Shown: piece by piece, positions 52,401 to 61,425 of the stretch
Numbering within the stretch: the stretch's first letter is position 1
Layout: each line of letters starts with the position of its first letter
Source: Endozoicomonas sp. Mp262
Lineage (GTDB): Bacteria; Pseudomonadota; Gammaproteobacteria; Pseudomonadales; Endozoicomonadaceae
Assembly: GCF_025643335.1 (NCBI RefSeq)
Contig: NZ_CP092489.1
Location: 952,001-1,016,000, forward strand
Direction of reading: 5' to 3'
Length of the DNA: 64,000 nt
Notes under the pieces: model-generated
The model's database searches: none
Seen by the model: only the letters and a program-made list of their open reading frames with translations
What the model was told of the DNA's origin: nothing
Made by a program: the position numbers and the translations under genes

Positions 52401-53223
52401 AATAATCTGGAATAACATTTTCCTGAGACTCTGGTTTGATTTCGTTTCCAGCCAGGGTTCTTAAAGTATCAATGCCATGGGTAAAACTAAAACTCCCTCC
52501 TAATTGACCACCAGCCCCCACATAAATAGCACTTCGGCCTGCTCCCTTTGCAGTCAACCGGCTGCTTTCACCCACCGTCACAAAATCCACATAGGCATCA
52601 TTGGTTATTTTAATGGCATGGTCATTGGCCGCTTCAGCAATGCCGCCATTAATCACTGAAATTCCGTCTTCAAGGGTTGCTTTTTCCAGCCCCAACACAT
52701 CAGAACCACCCGCAGCCTCATAAATGGAATTAGAAGACATTGCCGTGCTGGTAATATAAATACCACCTTTAATATTACCTGAATTAAGAATCTCTCCTGT
52801 CAGGCTTCCTGCTTCACCCACATGAATAGCCGCTCTATTCGGATCCTTTAATGAACCGGGTCCCTTCCATGACCAGACTGATTTATCATCAATGGTAATG
52901 CCATCTAAAGCCCCGTCGGTCACTTTTATGGCGGGATCGGAGGTAAATGAAAATATATTGGTTTTCAAAATCAATTTATTACCATTTTCAGCGGCCACCG
53001 AATCAATTTTTGGTTTATATAAAATAATCAGTGGCCTGCCATCGGCACCCAGCACCGGATCGCCATCACTTTCAACCAGTTCATCAGCCAGCTGAACCTG
53101 ATCGGGATTGGTAAAAATCCACGGATGTGTAACCACCCAGTCAGCACTATAGGCCGGTGTTGCTGAGAGTGCAGCAACAACGATGGCAATGGTGCTCTTT
53201 TTTAGCTCTGTTAATTTTTGCAC
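49483..53223 (-). CDS. Autotransporter 1 (type Va), large passenger
   Basis: 1,246 residues. The signal peptide ends at AYSA (about 26) and is followed by DWVVTHP. The passenger (about 27-960) is a repeat-rich beta-helix with recurrent G-x-I-x-x-x-G and 'GAIxxSGxL' turns. It has an Asp/Asn-rich stretch at about 304-333 that may bind calcium. The barrel domain (about 970-1246) ends in AKARYEF, with the terminal Phe needed for outer-membrane assembly. It should be displayed at the cell surface, probably as an adhesin. It is the last of three tandem autotransporter genes. Confidence 0.9.
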   Translation of the reverse strand: MQKLTELKKSTIAIVVAALSATPAYSADWVVTHPWIFTNPDQVQLADELVESDGDPVLGADGRPLIILYKPKIDSVAAENGNKLILKTNIFSFTSDPAIKVTDGALDGITIDDKSVWSWKGPGSLKDPNRAAIHVGEAGSLTGEILNSGNIKGGIYITSTAMSSNSIYEAAGGSDVLGLEKATLEDGISVINGGIAEAANDHAIKITNDAYVDFVTVGESSRLTAKGAGRSAIYVGAGGQLGGSFSFTHGIDTLRTLAGNEIKPESQENVIPDYSPHLPIDSTGYPRAGDADDLASGQNPNNFLTVDFDNDDNEDNHDGDYIDNNSNGEFDEGDEIKPDLYKIVEYSLPTNISGSVTHEETDTVILAEGTIESELFSAINIEGTLAGKVHIEDRGTLSGAGGGGKDKGAIWNHGTHTGSIVNEGSVTGGIFVSGTQTTSSTNGEAAYRAMGTNSDKATLTGSYSVVEGGSVTAAGNHAVYLDRYSSLDFIEVDGTDSLLKATGSDNAALYIEEDAELGGANAGRADTDSAVIVDNSGMMESTSGPAIQTKGRLLGHILVDNGTIKTTGTTQDAIHIASTGHLGVSSLIGANDPKALVVTNGGTVSGTRYGVNVEGDVYGKIHVDGGTVISSAASNSTIYIAAAGEVNSGTGADVILIENGGKIESTNDSAIEVVGSLSGRIRVNNGSLTANASADAIDFLLANNPLHFIQEGSSASTTGAIRGSVHNDDKVAILGGTFNGQTITDVEDLTISTNASVTLTGDFTIPKETTLQIEEGFDPADPIISVKNLNADDSKLYITAATLGAYTELAANGSTTVIVANRTADGTIQNNIENDISTGIKGHTEGHVSAAGRLLQVDSVAVNGTKLEVTVSALDASAFAHKLLEDSLTETESSLVGGGASIITTGQVADSEKAEALFSSLSSTNDYKQLASQVAQPLDITTRAGLGVMTTTQNITLKKGEGAVNGFSFGDGFNGGELWGQVIYSKSDQATMADTAGYKGKTNGYILGAGWNFTESWRVGVSGAWTKTTLNNDQGRDAKINSYIGSLYSNWSREGWRFDSLLTLGLSKNDTQKYIGSRQVEADYDSTLWGLRLVAGHTFNLGQWDMMPQVELNYGGVGFDKQTYTETGNSGWEQKIKASDYEVMELGGGLVINPSRGLFNNAVRPELSVMGYYDLKSTGSQFESTYLAGGDPFVVAETERDRFRLQSALGLTMDIMASWTLNAAYNLNWSDHYQAHSFSAKARYEF

Positions 53224-53273
53224 GTTCCCTGTGCCCTTTTTATTAAAAAATAGAAATCATCCAATCGAATCAA

Positions 53274-56200
53274 TTAAAAGGAATACCTGGCTTTCGCTGA
53301 AAAATTATGGGACTGAAAATGCTTACTTAAATTAAGATAATAAGACGTATTCAGCGTCCAGCTTTCTAACACATCAATATTTACCCCGACCCCGGTCTGT
53401 AATCGAAAACGATCCCGGCTTGGTCCCTGAACCGTAAAACTTTCACCGGCGGCTAAATAGGTGGCTTCAATTTCACTGCCCACATCCTCAAAGTCGTAAA
53501 ATCCCATCACACTGAGCGCCGGACGAATACCATAGCCAAGTCCCTCACCCAAATTAACCCGGAAACCACCACCTAATTCCAGGGTTCTGTAATCCCTGAT
53601 TTTAATTTCTTGCTCACCACCACTACTGCCCTTTTCCCTGAAGGTGTCAAAACTGATACTGCCAATATGGAGTTCCGCCTGTGGTGCAAAGTCCCACGCG
53701 CCATTGGTAAACTCATGACCAATAACCAGTTTCAAACCCCGGAACTGACTTTCATAGTGGGCATTGACCTGTTGATTCAATACCACCTTTCCGGTATCAC
53801 TTTTGCCCCGGCCAATACTGATCATGGTGTCAGCAAACCAGCCAGCCTTATTCCAGTGACCATAAAAGGACGCCATAAAATTATTAATAGTGGCAGAGGA
53901 GTCATGTTCTCCCTTTACACTGCTTCGGGTCCAGCTACCGGCGCCCCCCATCCGGAAGTTATCCGTTAAGTCGGTATCCAGTCCGAATACGAACCCGGAC
54001 ATGGTGCTGTCAAAACCAAAGTCATGCTCAACCTTCTCATGCTTGCTGGTGTTGTAAATATACTGAACCCAGGCAGCCCCCCCCAGAAAAGCAAAGCCCG
54101 GCCCATAGCTGCCGTTATAATCATCCTCTTCATAGCTTTCATAGCCATAAAAACCATCATCATCACCAAAACCCAATCCGCTGGTGCCTGCAATACGCAA
54201 CCGGTTACCCAGCACTTTATGCACATGCACCATGCTATTGGTGGTCATGGTGGTTGTATCATGCTGCCTCACAAGATCCGAGGCTAATTCCCTGATATCT
54301 GTATCGGGATGGGTTACCAGATCAAGCAAACCGTTCTGTTTATCCTGATCTTTTGCGCTGGGGCTAACCGATGCTTTAATCGCTTCCCGTATCAGGGTTT
54401 TCTCTGCCTCACTTAACCCCAACCCTTCTATCCTGCTTTCAATGGGATTGGGTGTCACCGTTACGGCAATTTTTCCATCGGTACTGTAATCCGGAGCTAC
54501 TTCAAAGAGTAAGGAGTCCCTGGGCTTGAATGCGCCATCCGCCGAAGCAGTGACACGCTCCTCAAGATTGTTATCCAGCGATCCGTCACTGTAATCAATA
54601 ACAGTAATGGAACCATTAGCCAGTAATTCATTGTAGGCAGCCGCTGAGGTGGGTTTTAAATGGAGGTCACTGCCCCCGATACTGGCATAAAGTATTTCAT
54701 CCACATCAATAACCGCCTGACTTTTGTTATAACCGGATTCAACTTCAACGGTGGTTGTTTCCGGCAGAGTAAAGCCTTCCTGAATATTAAGACGGGTATT
54801 GGTATTCACTGTCAGGGCGGACAAACCTGCTAAGGTCCCGGTATTCACCGTGGAGTTTCTGGCGGTAAAATCATTAACACCAACAATCGTGGAGCTGTTT
54901 AACTGTGTATTGGCCAAAGTGATGGTTTCTAAATCGGATAGGGTTTGGCTATCCACATTGCCGCCAAGAATATTAAGCACATCCGTTGCTTGACCACTTC
55001 CTTTAATGGAGCCTTTAGTATATCCCGCGCCATCCTGATAAAACTTGAGTGCATTATCTGCATTGGTGAAATTCACAGCATAGGCCACCGCGTTTTTGGC
55101 TTTCAGGGTGCCTCCCCGAATCCCTATCCAGCCAGTGAAAGCGCCATCAACCACAATGGCATCGCCATTTTCACTTTCGATAATTCCACCCGTATTCACG
55201 GTCACGGCATCCGCATCAGAATCACTCCCCAGGGCAGCACCGGCATCCACATGAATAGCGGCTTTACCACTGGCAGAGGACTCCAGCATGCCATCAACCC
55301 TGATAAAGTCTGCGCTAGAGTGACTGCCTAAGTGCAGGGTGTGATTGTAGGTTGAAATGGCTGATCCACCACTGAGAACCGTATAACCGCCCTTTAATTC
55401 AGCCTTATCCGATGAACCTCCTACACTGAAATACGCAGAACGGTCTCCCGATTCCAGGGCATCCGGATTACCTCCCAATGAGGATGTCACAGTTGTTGCG
55501 GCCACATGGGAGCCATTGGCGCCAACAACAATACCCCCGGTGATGTCGCCGGAGTAATTATGGATACCACCATGATAAGTTCCATCAATATAAACGGCCG
55601 CCTCTCCGGTGGTTGTTGCCCCTTCAAGGTGTCCATCCCCATGAACAAAAATAGCGCCGGTTGCAGAACCTCCGGTATCAATTTTTATTCCGCTGCCGGT
55701 ATCTGAACTGACCCGACCCTGTACATTAATAATGGGGGTTGAATCTTTACCGTTATAAAAAAGAATATCCCCACCATCCACAGACTGGTTTAACCCTCCA
55801 CCCAGCTGACCATTCTGGCCAATATAGATTGCACTTTTATTAGACCCTTCTGTGGCTATCGAGCCATTTTTTTCAATATTGATAAGATCAGCAAAACCGT
55901 GCCCTCCAATAGTAATTGCATGATCGTTTTCGGATTTAACATTGCCATTTTCTCTCACAGAAACAGAATGCTTTAATACAGCCTTATCGTCATCATCATT
56001 TCCCTGAAGTAAAAGGGCACTGCCTGAATCAACCTGAACTGATCCTGATATATTAATTCCGCTTTTAATATAGCCATGGGTTTCAATGGTTTCTGTCACC
56101 CGTCCCACAGAGGTAATATTAATGGCAGCATGATCTGCTTGTAATTCTCCTGAACCCTCATCCCAGAAACCTTCTTCAGTTTCTATTGTTTTACCTGAAT

Positions 56201-56417
56201 TAACCCGAATGCCACCTAAAAAACCATCCACCTTAACAACAGACTGACCGGATTCTGTCGCTTTAATAGAACTATCAATAATGACCTTATCATTTAAATG
56301 ACCGCTATTAACAATCACGGGGGCAGAAATAACCCAGTCAGCTGCCCATAATGGCAACGGAGAAGAGAATATAATTGCCGCCAATAAACGGTTTAATTGT
56401 TTTCCTGATTTATTCAC
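53274..56417 (-). CDS. Autotransporter 2 (type Va)
   Basis: 1,047 residues. The signal peptide ends at LWAA (about 26), then DWVISAP. The beta-helix passenger (about 27-750) has many 'AIHVDAGA' / 'GxIxGSG' turns. Between passenger and barrel lies a helical linker (about 665-720) and a Gly/Tyr/Asp-rich strip (about 745-760, YGYESYEEDDYNGSYGPG). The barrel (about 770-1047) ends in AKARYSF. It is 51 bases upstream of autotransporter 1 and shares a near-identical barrel plan (SWTLN-x2-Y-x-LN-x-SxH), so the two arose by duplication. Confidence 0.9.
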   Translation of the reverse strand: MNKSGKQLNRLLAAIIFSSPLPLWAADWVISAPVIVNSGHLNDKVIIDSSIKATESGQSVVKVDGFLGGIRVNSGKTIETEEGFWDEGSGELQADHAAINITSVGRVTETIETHGYIKSGINISGSVQVDSGSALLLQGNDDDDKAVLKHSVSVRENGNVKSENDHAITIGGHGFADLINIEKNGSIATEGSNKSAIYIGQNGQLGGGLNQSVDGGDILFYNGKDSTPIINVQGRVSSDTGSGIKIDTGGSATGAIFVHGDGHLEGATTTGEAAVYIDGTYHGGIHNYSGDITGGIVVGANGSHVAATTVTSSLGGNPDALESGDRSAYFSVGGSSDKAELKGGYTVLSGGSAISTYNHTLHLGSHSSADFIRVDGMLESSASGKAAIHVDAGAALGSDSDADAVTVNTGGIIESENGDAIVVDGAFTGWIGIRGGTLKAKNAVAYAVNFTNADNALKFYQDGAGYTKGSIKGSGQATDVLNILGGNVDSQTLSDLETITLANTQLNSSTIVGVNDFTARNSTVNTGTLAGLSALTVNTNTRLNIQEGFTLPETTTVEVESGYNKSQAVIDVDEILYASIGGSDLHLKPTSAAAYNELLANGSITVIDYSDGSLDNNLEERVTASADGAFKPRDSLLFEVAPDYSTDGKIAVTVTPNPIESRIEGLGLSEAEKTLIREAIKASVSPSAKDQDKQNGLLDLVTHPDTDIRELASDLVRQHDTTTMTTNSMVHVHKVLGNRLRIAGTSGLGFGDDDGFYGYESYEEDDYNGSYGPGFAFLGGAAWVQYIYNTSKHEKVEHDFGFDSTMSGFVFGLDTDLTDNFRMGGAGSWTRSSVKGEHDSSATINNFMASFYGHWNKAGWFADTMISIGRGKSDTGKVVLNQQVNAHYESQFRGLKLVIGHEFTNGAWDFAPQAELHIGSISFDTFREKGSSGGEQEIKIRDYRTLELGGGFRVNLGEGLGYGIRPALSVMGFYDFEDVGSEIEATYLAAGESFTVQGPSRDRFRLQTGVGVNIDVLESWTLNTSYYLNLSKHFQSHNFSAKARYSF

Positions 56418-56576
56418 CGTCTTATATTCCTTTGCGCTTCTGATTTAAAGAATTAAAAAATCCTGAAGCATCCTTCTTTTAATCGGCGACTTTGATTAAT
56501 AACATTAGATGAATAGGAAATAACCATTAAGCTATTAATGATTATTTAATAGATATGGATTTTATTAAAATAAAAT

Positions 56577-57668
56577 CTAGAAGAGATAATTAACCTGGGC
56601 AGAAACCCCGTGGGCATTATAATTTGAACTCCAGTGAAAACGATACCCTGCTTTTAAGGTCCAGCGCCTATAGGTATTCACAGTGATACCCAATTCACCT
56701 TTCAGGCGGAATTTATCCCGTTTTGGGCTGGTGATGACAAATGAATCTCCACCGGTAGAAAATCGGGACTTAACATCACTGCCATTGCTATTAACATCAT
56801 AAAGACCAACAAGGGAAAATTCAGGTTTATAAGTGCCACGTCGAACCAGCGTGTTTCCCCAATAGGAACGATTGACTTTTATGCCAAGACCAAACTCCAT
56901 GGCTTCAAAACTGGAGGGTTCTTTTTTAGTCATATCCCCTGCTTCAGTTTTTTCAACATAATCCTTAAAATCAATAGAGCTGTAATTAAATAAAGCCATA
57001 GGGTCAATATTCCACCCCTGATACCTCGTATGCTTTCCTGCCGTAATATTCACCGACCAAATACCGGCTTTATATTTGCCGGTATATTTTGTACTCCCCA
57101 TCATCCTATCTATTTCACTATCCGCCTTACCCAGTGTCATCATGGTATTTAAAAAGAGCAGGCGGTTATCCCAACGCGTATAAAAACTCCCAAGCATTCC
57201 TTTTATCTTGGTCTTCTGACTGTCATCCCCATTCACTGTAGCTCTATCAAAGGTAAATGCTGCGCCGACCCTTGTTTTTTTATCCATCTCGGCATCAGCA
57301 CCTATCACCAGGCCTGCACTTTTAACACTGAAACCTTTTACACCTGAGACTTCATGGCGATTCCCGGAATCATAGAGCAGGTTAAACCAACCCTGCCATC
57401 GCTTGAATTCCTGAAGCTGAAACTCATCCTCTTCAAAAGGGTCCCCTGTGCTGACACCAGAGGTTTTCAGGGGAACCACTTTTTCCTCTATTTTTGTCGG
57501 TTGGTTGTCCCTGCTCTCTGTGGCCTGATCCGGTGCCTTGTTTGCAGCCGTACTAATGACCACAGGCTGCGAAATAACCCATTGGGAGCCATTTACAATA
57601 GGGGAGATAAGTGTAAGAAGCACAGTGTTAGCGATGCTGCCGGGTTTCCAGTTCCGCAAAATGGTCAT
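56577..57668 (-). CDS. Autotransporter 3, barrel with almost no passenger
   Basis: 363 residues from ATG 57668. A signal sequence (about 1-27) is followed by SQWVISQPVVIS, the same opening as the other two mature proteins, then a Thr/Glu/Lys linker of about 55 residues, then an autotransporter barrel (about 95-363) ending SAQVNYLF. The passenger, about 700-950 residues in its neighbours, is reduced to a linker. It may be a deletion product, or a true small outer-membrane protein. Confidence 0.85.
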   Translation of the reverse strand: MTILRNWKPGSIANTVLLTLISPIVNGSQWVISQPVVISTAANKAPDQATESRDNQPTKIEEKVVPLKTSGVSTGDPFEEDEFQLQEFKRWQGWFNLLYDSGNRHEVSGVKGFSVKSAGLVIGADAEMDKKTRVGAAFTFDRATVNGDDSQKTKIKGMLGSFYTRWDNRLLFLNTMMTLGKADSEIDRMMGSTKYTGKYKAGIWSVNITAGKHTRYQGWNIDPMALFNYSSIDFKDYVEKTEAGDMTKKEPSSFEAMEFGLGIKVNRSYWGNTLVRRGTYKPEFSLVGLYDVNSNGSDVKSRFSTGGDSFVITSPKRDKFRLKGELGITVNTYRRWTLKAGYRFHWSSNYNAHGVSAQVNYLF

Positions 57669-57790
57669 GCCTCGCAATGAGTGATTTCTGCTTTTTTAAT
57701 CGGTTGAATCTGTGAGAACATTAGTTCAGGAGAAGGAACGGATAACAGGGCAAATAATCAATCCTCTCGTTCCCAGGCTATAACAACTGG

Positions 57791-57832
57791 AGGTATCCGT
57801 ATGCATTCCCGGCGAGGACGCCGGGAACGAGG
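57791..57832. repeat. Palindromic intergenic repeat, copy 2 (inverted relative to 3774-3815)
   Basis: TATCCGTATGCATTCCCGGC followed by GCCGGGAACGAGG; the complement matches copy 1 with one length change. The surrounding 57669-57942 gap has no other gene; a partial third unit, CTCGTTCCCAGGC, is at about 57766-57778. Confidence 0.75.
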
Positions 57833-57942
57833 CTGCATGTCAAAGATAATGCAGATGAAGAACCCGGTCAGTCAGCCGATTGATTAACTTATGCCCTGAA
57901 GAAATGCATAGATAATAAGAACTACAGGAAATCATGTAGACC

Positions 57943-59973
57943 ATGATACACAAGCACCTTCGGGTAATGGCCTTCGCTACCGCCGCCACTGTTTGTCCTT
58001 CAATATTTGCTGCCACCGCAGAAAGTACCACTTCGCTGGACTCCCAGCGCAGCCTGTTTACGGCCATAGAGAAACAACTGAAAAAGAAAAAAACCCGACT
58101 CTTTTTTGATAACCTGGAGCAACTGAAGGATTACCCGTTGCTGCCCTATCTTGAGTGGATGGAGCTTAATAACCGCTTGAGCGCTTTATCCCAGCAAGAT
58201 ATTGATCACTATGTCTCAACCTATTCCCACTCACCCCACACTTATAAGATTCAGCGACAATGGCTTGACCAGTTAGCCAAATCCCATCGCTGGGAAGACT
58301 ACCTGATGGCCTATGAACGCAGTGATATCAATAATGCCCGGTATCAATGTTTTAATGGAGTTGCTTTATATAAACAGGGTAATAAACAAAAAGCCTGGGA
58401 TCAGGCGGCAAAGCTATGGCTCATCGGAAAATCCCAGAACAAAGCCTGTGACCCTCTTTTCTCCCTCTGGAAAAAAGCGGGTGAGCTCACCCAAGAGCTG
58501 GCATTTGAACGATTCTGGCTTGCTGCGGCAAAAGGCAATCTGCAACTGGCCCGTTACATCGACAAAGCCATCCAAAGACCCGGGCTAAAGAAAAATACCC
58601 AGCTTTTCTGGAGCATTCATAACAACCCCAGACTGCTGGCTACAACCAAAGCGCTGGATAAAATGCAGGAGAAGCACCGGTTTATCTTTCTGCATGGTCT
58701 CAAGCGGCTGGCAAGAAGAAATATCTCGCAGGCAAGCACACTATGGTTAGCAACCCGGGATTCTTATCCTTTCAGCCTTAACCAGGTTGCCCGGCTGGAC
58801 CAGTGGCTTTCCATCCGATTAGCCAAGAGCTTTCATAACCAGGCCGACCACTACATCGAAAAACTCGACCCTTTGTTCAGTTATCCTGAAGTTACAGAGT
58901 GGCGAATCCGCCTGGCTCTGGCTGACCAAAACTGGGGCAAGGTCACCTCGTTAATTGCCAGGCTTCCTGATAATTATTTGGATAAAAGTCGCTGGCGTTA
59001 TTGGCAGGGTGTAGCGGCGCTCAATATCGCAAACAATAAAAGCACAGAGGGAAGGCAAAAGGTCATTATAAATACCTCTGACTTTTCAGATTTAAGCCAG
59101 GAGCGGGGGTTTTATGGTTTTCTGGTTGCGGATATTAACAACGCGCCGTTTCAACTTAATCAAAGCAAAGTGTCAATGGAGTCCGAGCCTTTACAGCAAC
59201 TCATATCAGAGTTTGACGCCTTACAACGAATCAGGGAGTGGCTTTACCACGGCCGTTACTACCAGGCCCAGTCTGAACTTAATCAGTTAAAACCCGCCCT
59301 GAACCCCGAGCAGAGAAAAGGGGTTGCTTACCTTGCCCATCAATGGGACTGGCACCACCAGGCCATCATGACCGCTGCCCGTGAAGCCTTGTGGAACGAA
59401 CTGGATCTACGCTTTCCCACACCTCAGGCCGATCTCTTCCGTCAATTTTCCCGGCAGCGGGAACTGGACTCATCCTGGTTGGTAGCCATTGCCCGCCAGG
59501 AAAGCGCCTTTAACCCAACGGCCCGTTCCCATGCCGGGGCCAGGGGACTGATGCAGCTCATGCCAGGCACTGCAAGGCAGACTGCCCGCCACAATAAAAT
59601 CACCTATAAAAAAGCCAGTGACCTCTATCAACCCAGAATCAATATTGCCCTTGGTGCCGCGCACCTGGCAGAGCTTATCGATAGATTTGAAAATAATCGG
59701 GTTTTTGCCACGGCAGCTTACAATGCGGGTTCCAGAAGAGTCAGTGGCTGGCTAAAACAGAGAGGGCATCTGCCGCTGGATATCTGGATTGAAACCATCC
59801 CCTATGATGAAACCCGACAGTATGTGCAAAATGTACTGGCTTTCCGTGTTATTTATAAAACCCTGAAGGACGTACCTGTACGCATGCTATCCACAAAAGA
59901 AGCCGCAATGCTAACCCTGAGCAGCCTTAACAGAGACTCCTTGTCACTGTCATCTGAACCATTGATCCAGTAG
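57943..59973 (+). CDS. slt: Soluble lytic murein transglycosylase Slt
   Basis: 676-residue precursor with a signal peptide (about 1-24, cut after IFA). A long alpha-superhelical ring domain (about 40-470) is followed by the lysozyme-like catalytic domain (about 490-640), with the catalytic Glu in LVAIARQESAFNP (about 518). GARGLMQLMPGTA and FATAAYNAG complete the family-1 transglycosylase motifs. It cleaves peptidoglycan to 1,6-anhydro-muropeptides in the periplasm. Length and layout are as in E. coli Slt70. Confidence 0.95.
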   Translation: MIHKHLRVMAFATAATVCPSIFAATAESTTSLDSQRSLFTAIEKQLKKKKTRLFFDNLEQLKDYPLLPYLEWMELNNRLSALSQQDIDHYVSTYSHSPHTYKIQRQWLDQLAKSHRWEDYLMAYERSDINNARYQCFNGVALYKQGNKQKAWDQAAKLWLIGKSQNKACDPLFSLWKKAGELTQELAFERFWLAAAKGNLQLARYIDKAIQRPGLKKNTQLFWSIHNNPRLLATTKALDKMQEKHRFIFLHGLKRLARRNISQASTLWLATRDSYPFSLNQVARLDQWLSIRLAKSFHNQADHYIEKLDPLFSYPEVTEWRIRLALADQNWGKVTSLIARLPDNYLDKSRWRYWQGVAALNIANNKSTEGRQKVIINTSDFSDLSQERGFYGFLVADINNAPFQLNQSKVSMESEPLQQLISEFDALQRIREWLYHGRYYQAQSELNQLKPALNPEQRKGVAYLAHQWDWHHQAIMTAAREALWNELDLRFPTPQADLFRQFSRQRELDSSWLVAIARQESAFNPTARSHAGARGLMQLMPGTARQTARHNKITYKKASDLYQPRINIALGAAHLAELIDRFENNRVFATAAYNAGSRRVSGWLKQRGHLPLDIWIETIPYDETRQYVQNVLAFRVIYKTLKDVPVRMLSTKEAAMLTLSSLNRDSLSLSSEPLIQ

Positions 59974-60116
59974 TGCCAGGAATGCCACAGACATTCAGGC
60001 GGTGGTTCCGCTTATGTTCTGATAAACTGAGCTATTACCGTATGATTTTAACACCCTGCCTGAACTTCCCCCGTTGCAGGGTGTCATATTGAAACCTGCT
60101 GAAGGAGTCGCATTCA

Positions 60117-61352
60117 ATGGGCAGTCGTCATCAAACCCACGCTGTAAAAGTCGGGCATGTCACCATCGGTGGAAAAGCACCTGTGGTTGTCCAGTCAATG
60201 ACGGATACCGATACTGCCGATGTGAACAGAACTGTCCAGCAGATCAGGTTATTGGCTGATGCCGGTTCAGAAATTGTCAGGGTAACTGTCAACTCTGAAG
60301 AAGCCGCTGCGGCCATCCCTTCAATCTATGAAAAACTGGCCAAGCAAAACTGTAATGTCCCTATTGTTGGGGATTTTCACTATAACGGCCATACCCTGCT
60401 GACAAAGTACACAGGGTGTGCTGAACTGCTGCATAAATACCGCATTAACCCTGGTAACGTAGGCTTCGGTAATAAAAAAGATGAGCGCTTCAACATGATG
60501 ATTGATACCGCCATCAAATATGACAAGCCTATACGCATCGGTGTTAACTGGGGCAGCCTGGATAAGGCACTCTCCACCCGCCTGATGGATGAAAATGCCC
60601 AGTCAGACAATCCGAAAAGTGCTCAGGAAATTCTCCATGAGGCCCTGGTTATCTCAGCACTCACCAGCGCTGATGCTGCCGTTCAGCGAGGCCTGGGAGA
60701 GGATAAAATTATTATCTCCTGCAAAGTTTCCAGGGTTCAGGATCTGGTCAGTGTTTATCAGATGCTGGCTGAACGTTCTCACTATGCTCTCCACCTCGGT
60801 CTCACAGAAGCAGGCATGGGCAGCAAAGGCATTGTCTCTTCCAGTATTGCCATGGGTGTACTTTTACAGCAGGGAATCGGAAATACAATCCGAACTTCAC
60901 TGACTCCTGAGCCCAATGCCTCCCGCGATAAAGAAGTGATTGTTTCACAACAGATTCTTCAGGCGCTTGAAGTCCGCAGTTTTTCCCCCGAAGTCACTGC
61001 CTGCCCCGGATGTGGCCGGACAACCAGCAATTTCTTCAGGGTTCTGACCGATGAAGTGGATAACTTCCTTCGCCGCAAGATGGTGTCCTGGCGGTCAGAA
61101 TACGTTGGTGTGGAAAATATGAAGGTCGCTGTTATGGGCTGTGTGGTTAACGGCCCCGGTGAAAGCAAGCACGCCAATATTGGTATCAGCCTGCCCGGAA
61201 CCGGCGAAGCGCCTTCAGCGCCTGTCTTTGTTGATGGTGAGAAAGTCACTACGCTTAAAGGTGAAAACATCTCTGAACAGTACAAGCAGATGATTGAGGA
61301 CTATGTTCATAAAACATATTCGCCCCGGGATCAGTTGATTGCCAGTCGTTAA
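60117..61352 (+). CDS. ispG: 4-hydroxy-3-methylbut-2-enyl diphosphate synthase IspG
   Basis: 411 residues. The TIM-barrel domain starts [24 protein letters not shown]; the C-terminal 4Fe-4S domain has ACPGCGRTT and [17 protein letters not shown], with the three cluster cysteines and the conserved Glu. It converts MEcPP to HMBPP in the MEP isoprenoid pathway, using electrons from flavodoxin or ferredoxin. ATG 60117 has AAGGAG 11 bases upstream. The usual follower hisS is absent; an IS982 element begins 74 bases after the stop. Confidence 0.97.
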   Translation: MGSRHQTHAVKVGHVTIGGKAPVVVQSMTDTDTADVNRTVQQIRLLADAGSEIVRVTVNSEEAAAAIPSIYEKLAKQNCNVPIVGDFHYNGHTLLTKYTGCAELLHKYRINPGNVGFGNKKDERFNMMIDTAIKYDKPIRIGVNWGSLDKALSTRLMDENAQSDNPKSAQEILHEALVISALTSADAAVQRGLGEDKIIISCKVSRVQDLVSVYQMLAERSHYALHLGLTEAGMGSKGIVSSSIAMGVLLQQGIGNTIRTSLTPEPNASRDKEVIVSQQILQALEVRSFSPEVTACPGCGRTTSNFFRVLTDEVDNFLRRKMVSWRSEYVGVENMKVAVMGCVVNGPGESKHANIGISLPGTGEAPSAPVFVDGEKVTTLKGENISEQYKQMIEDYVHKTYSPRDQLIASR

Positions 61353-61425
61353 CCTAAATTATGGTGCGAGTACTAATTGGGCAGCGGGGAGCATTTGTGA
61401 GCTTTTCCGCTGCCTGTGTATCAAG

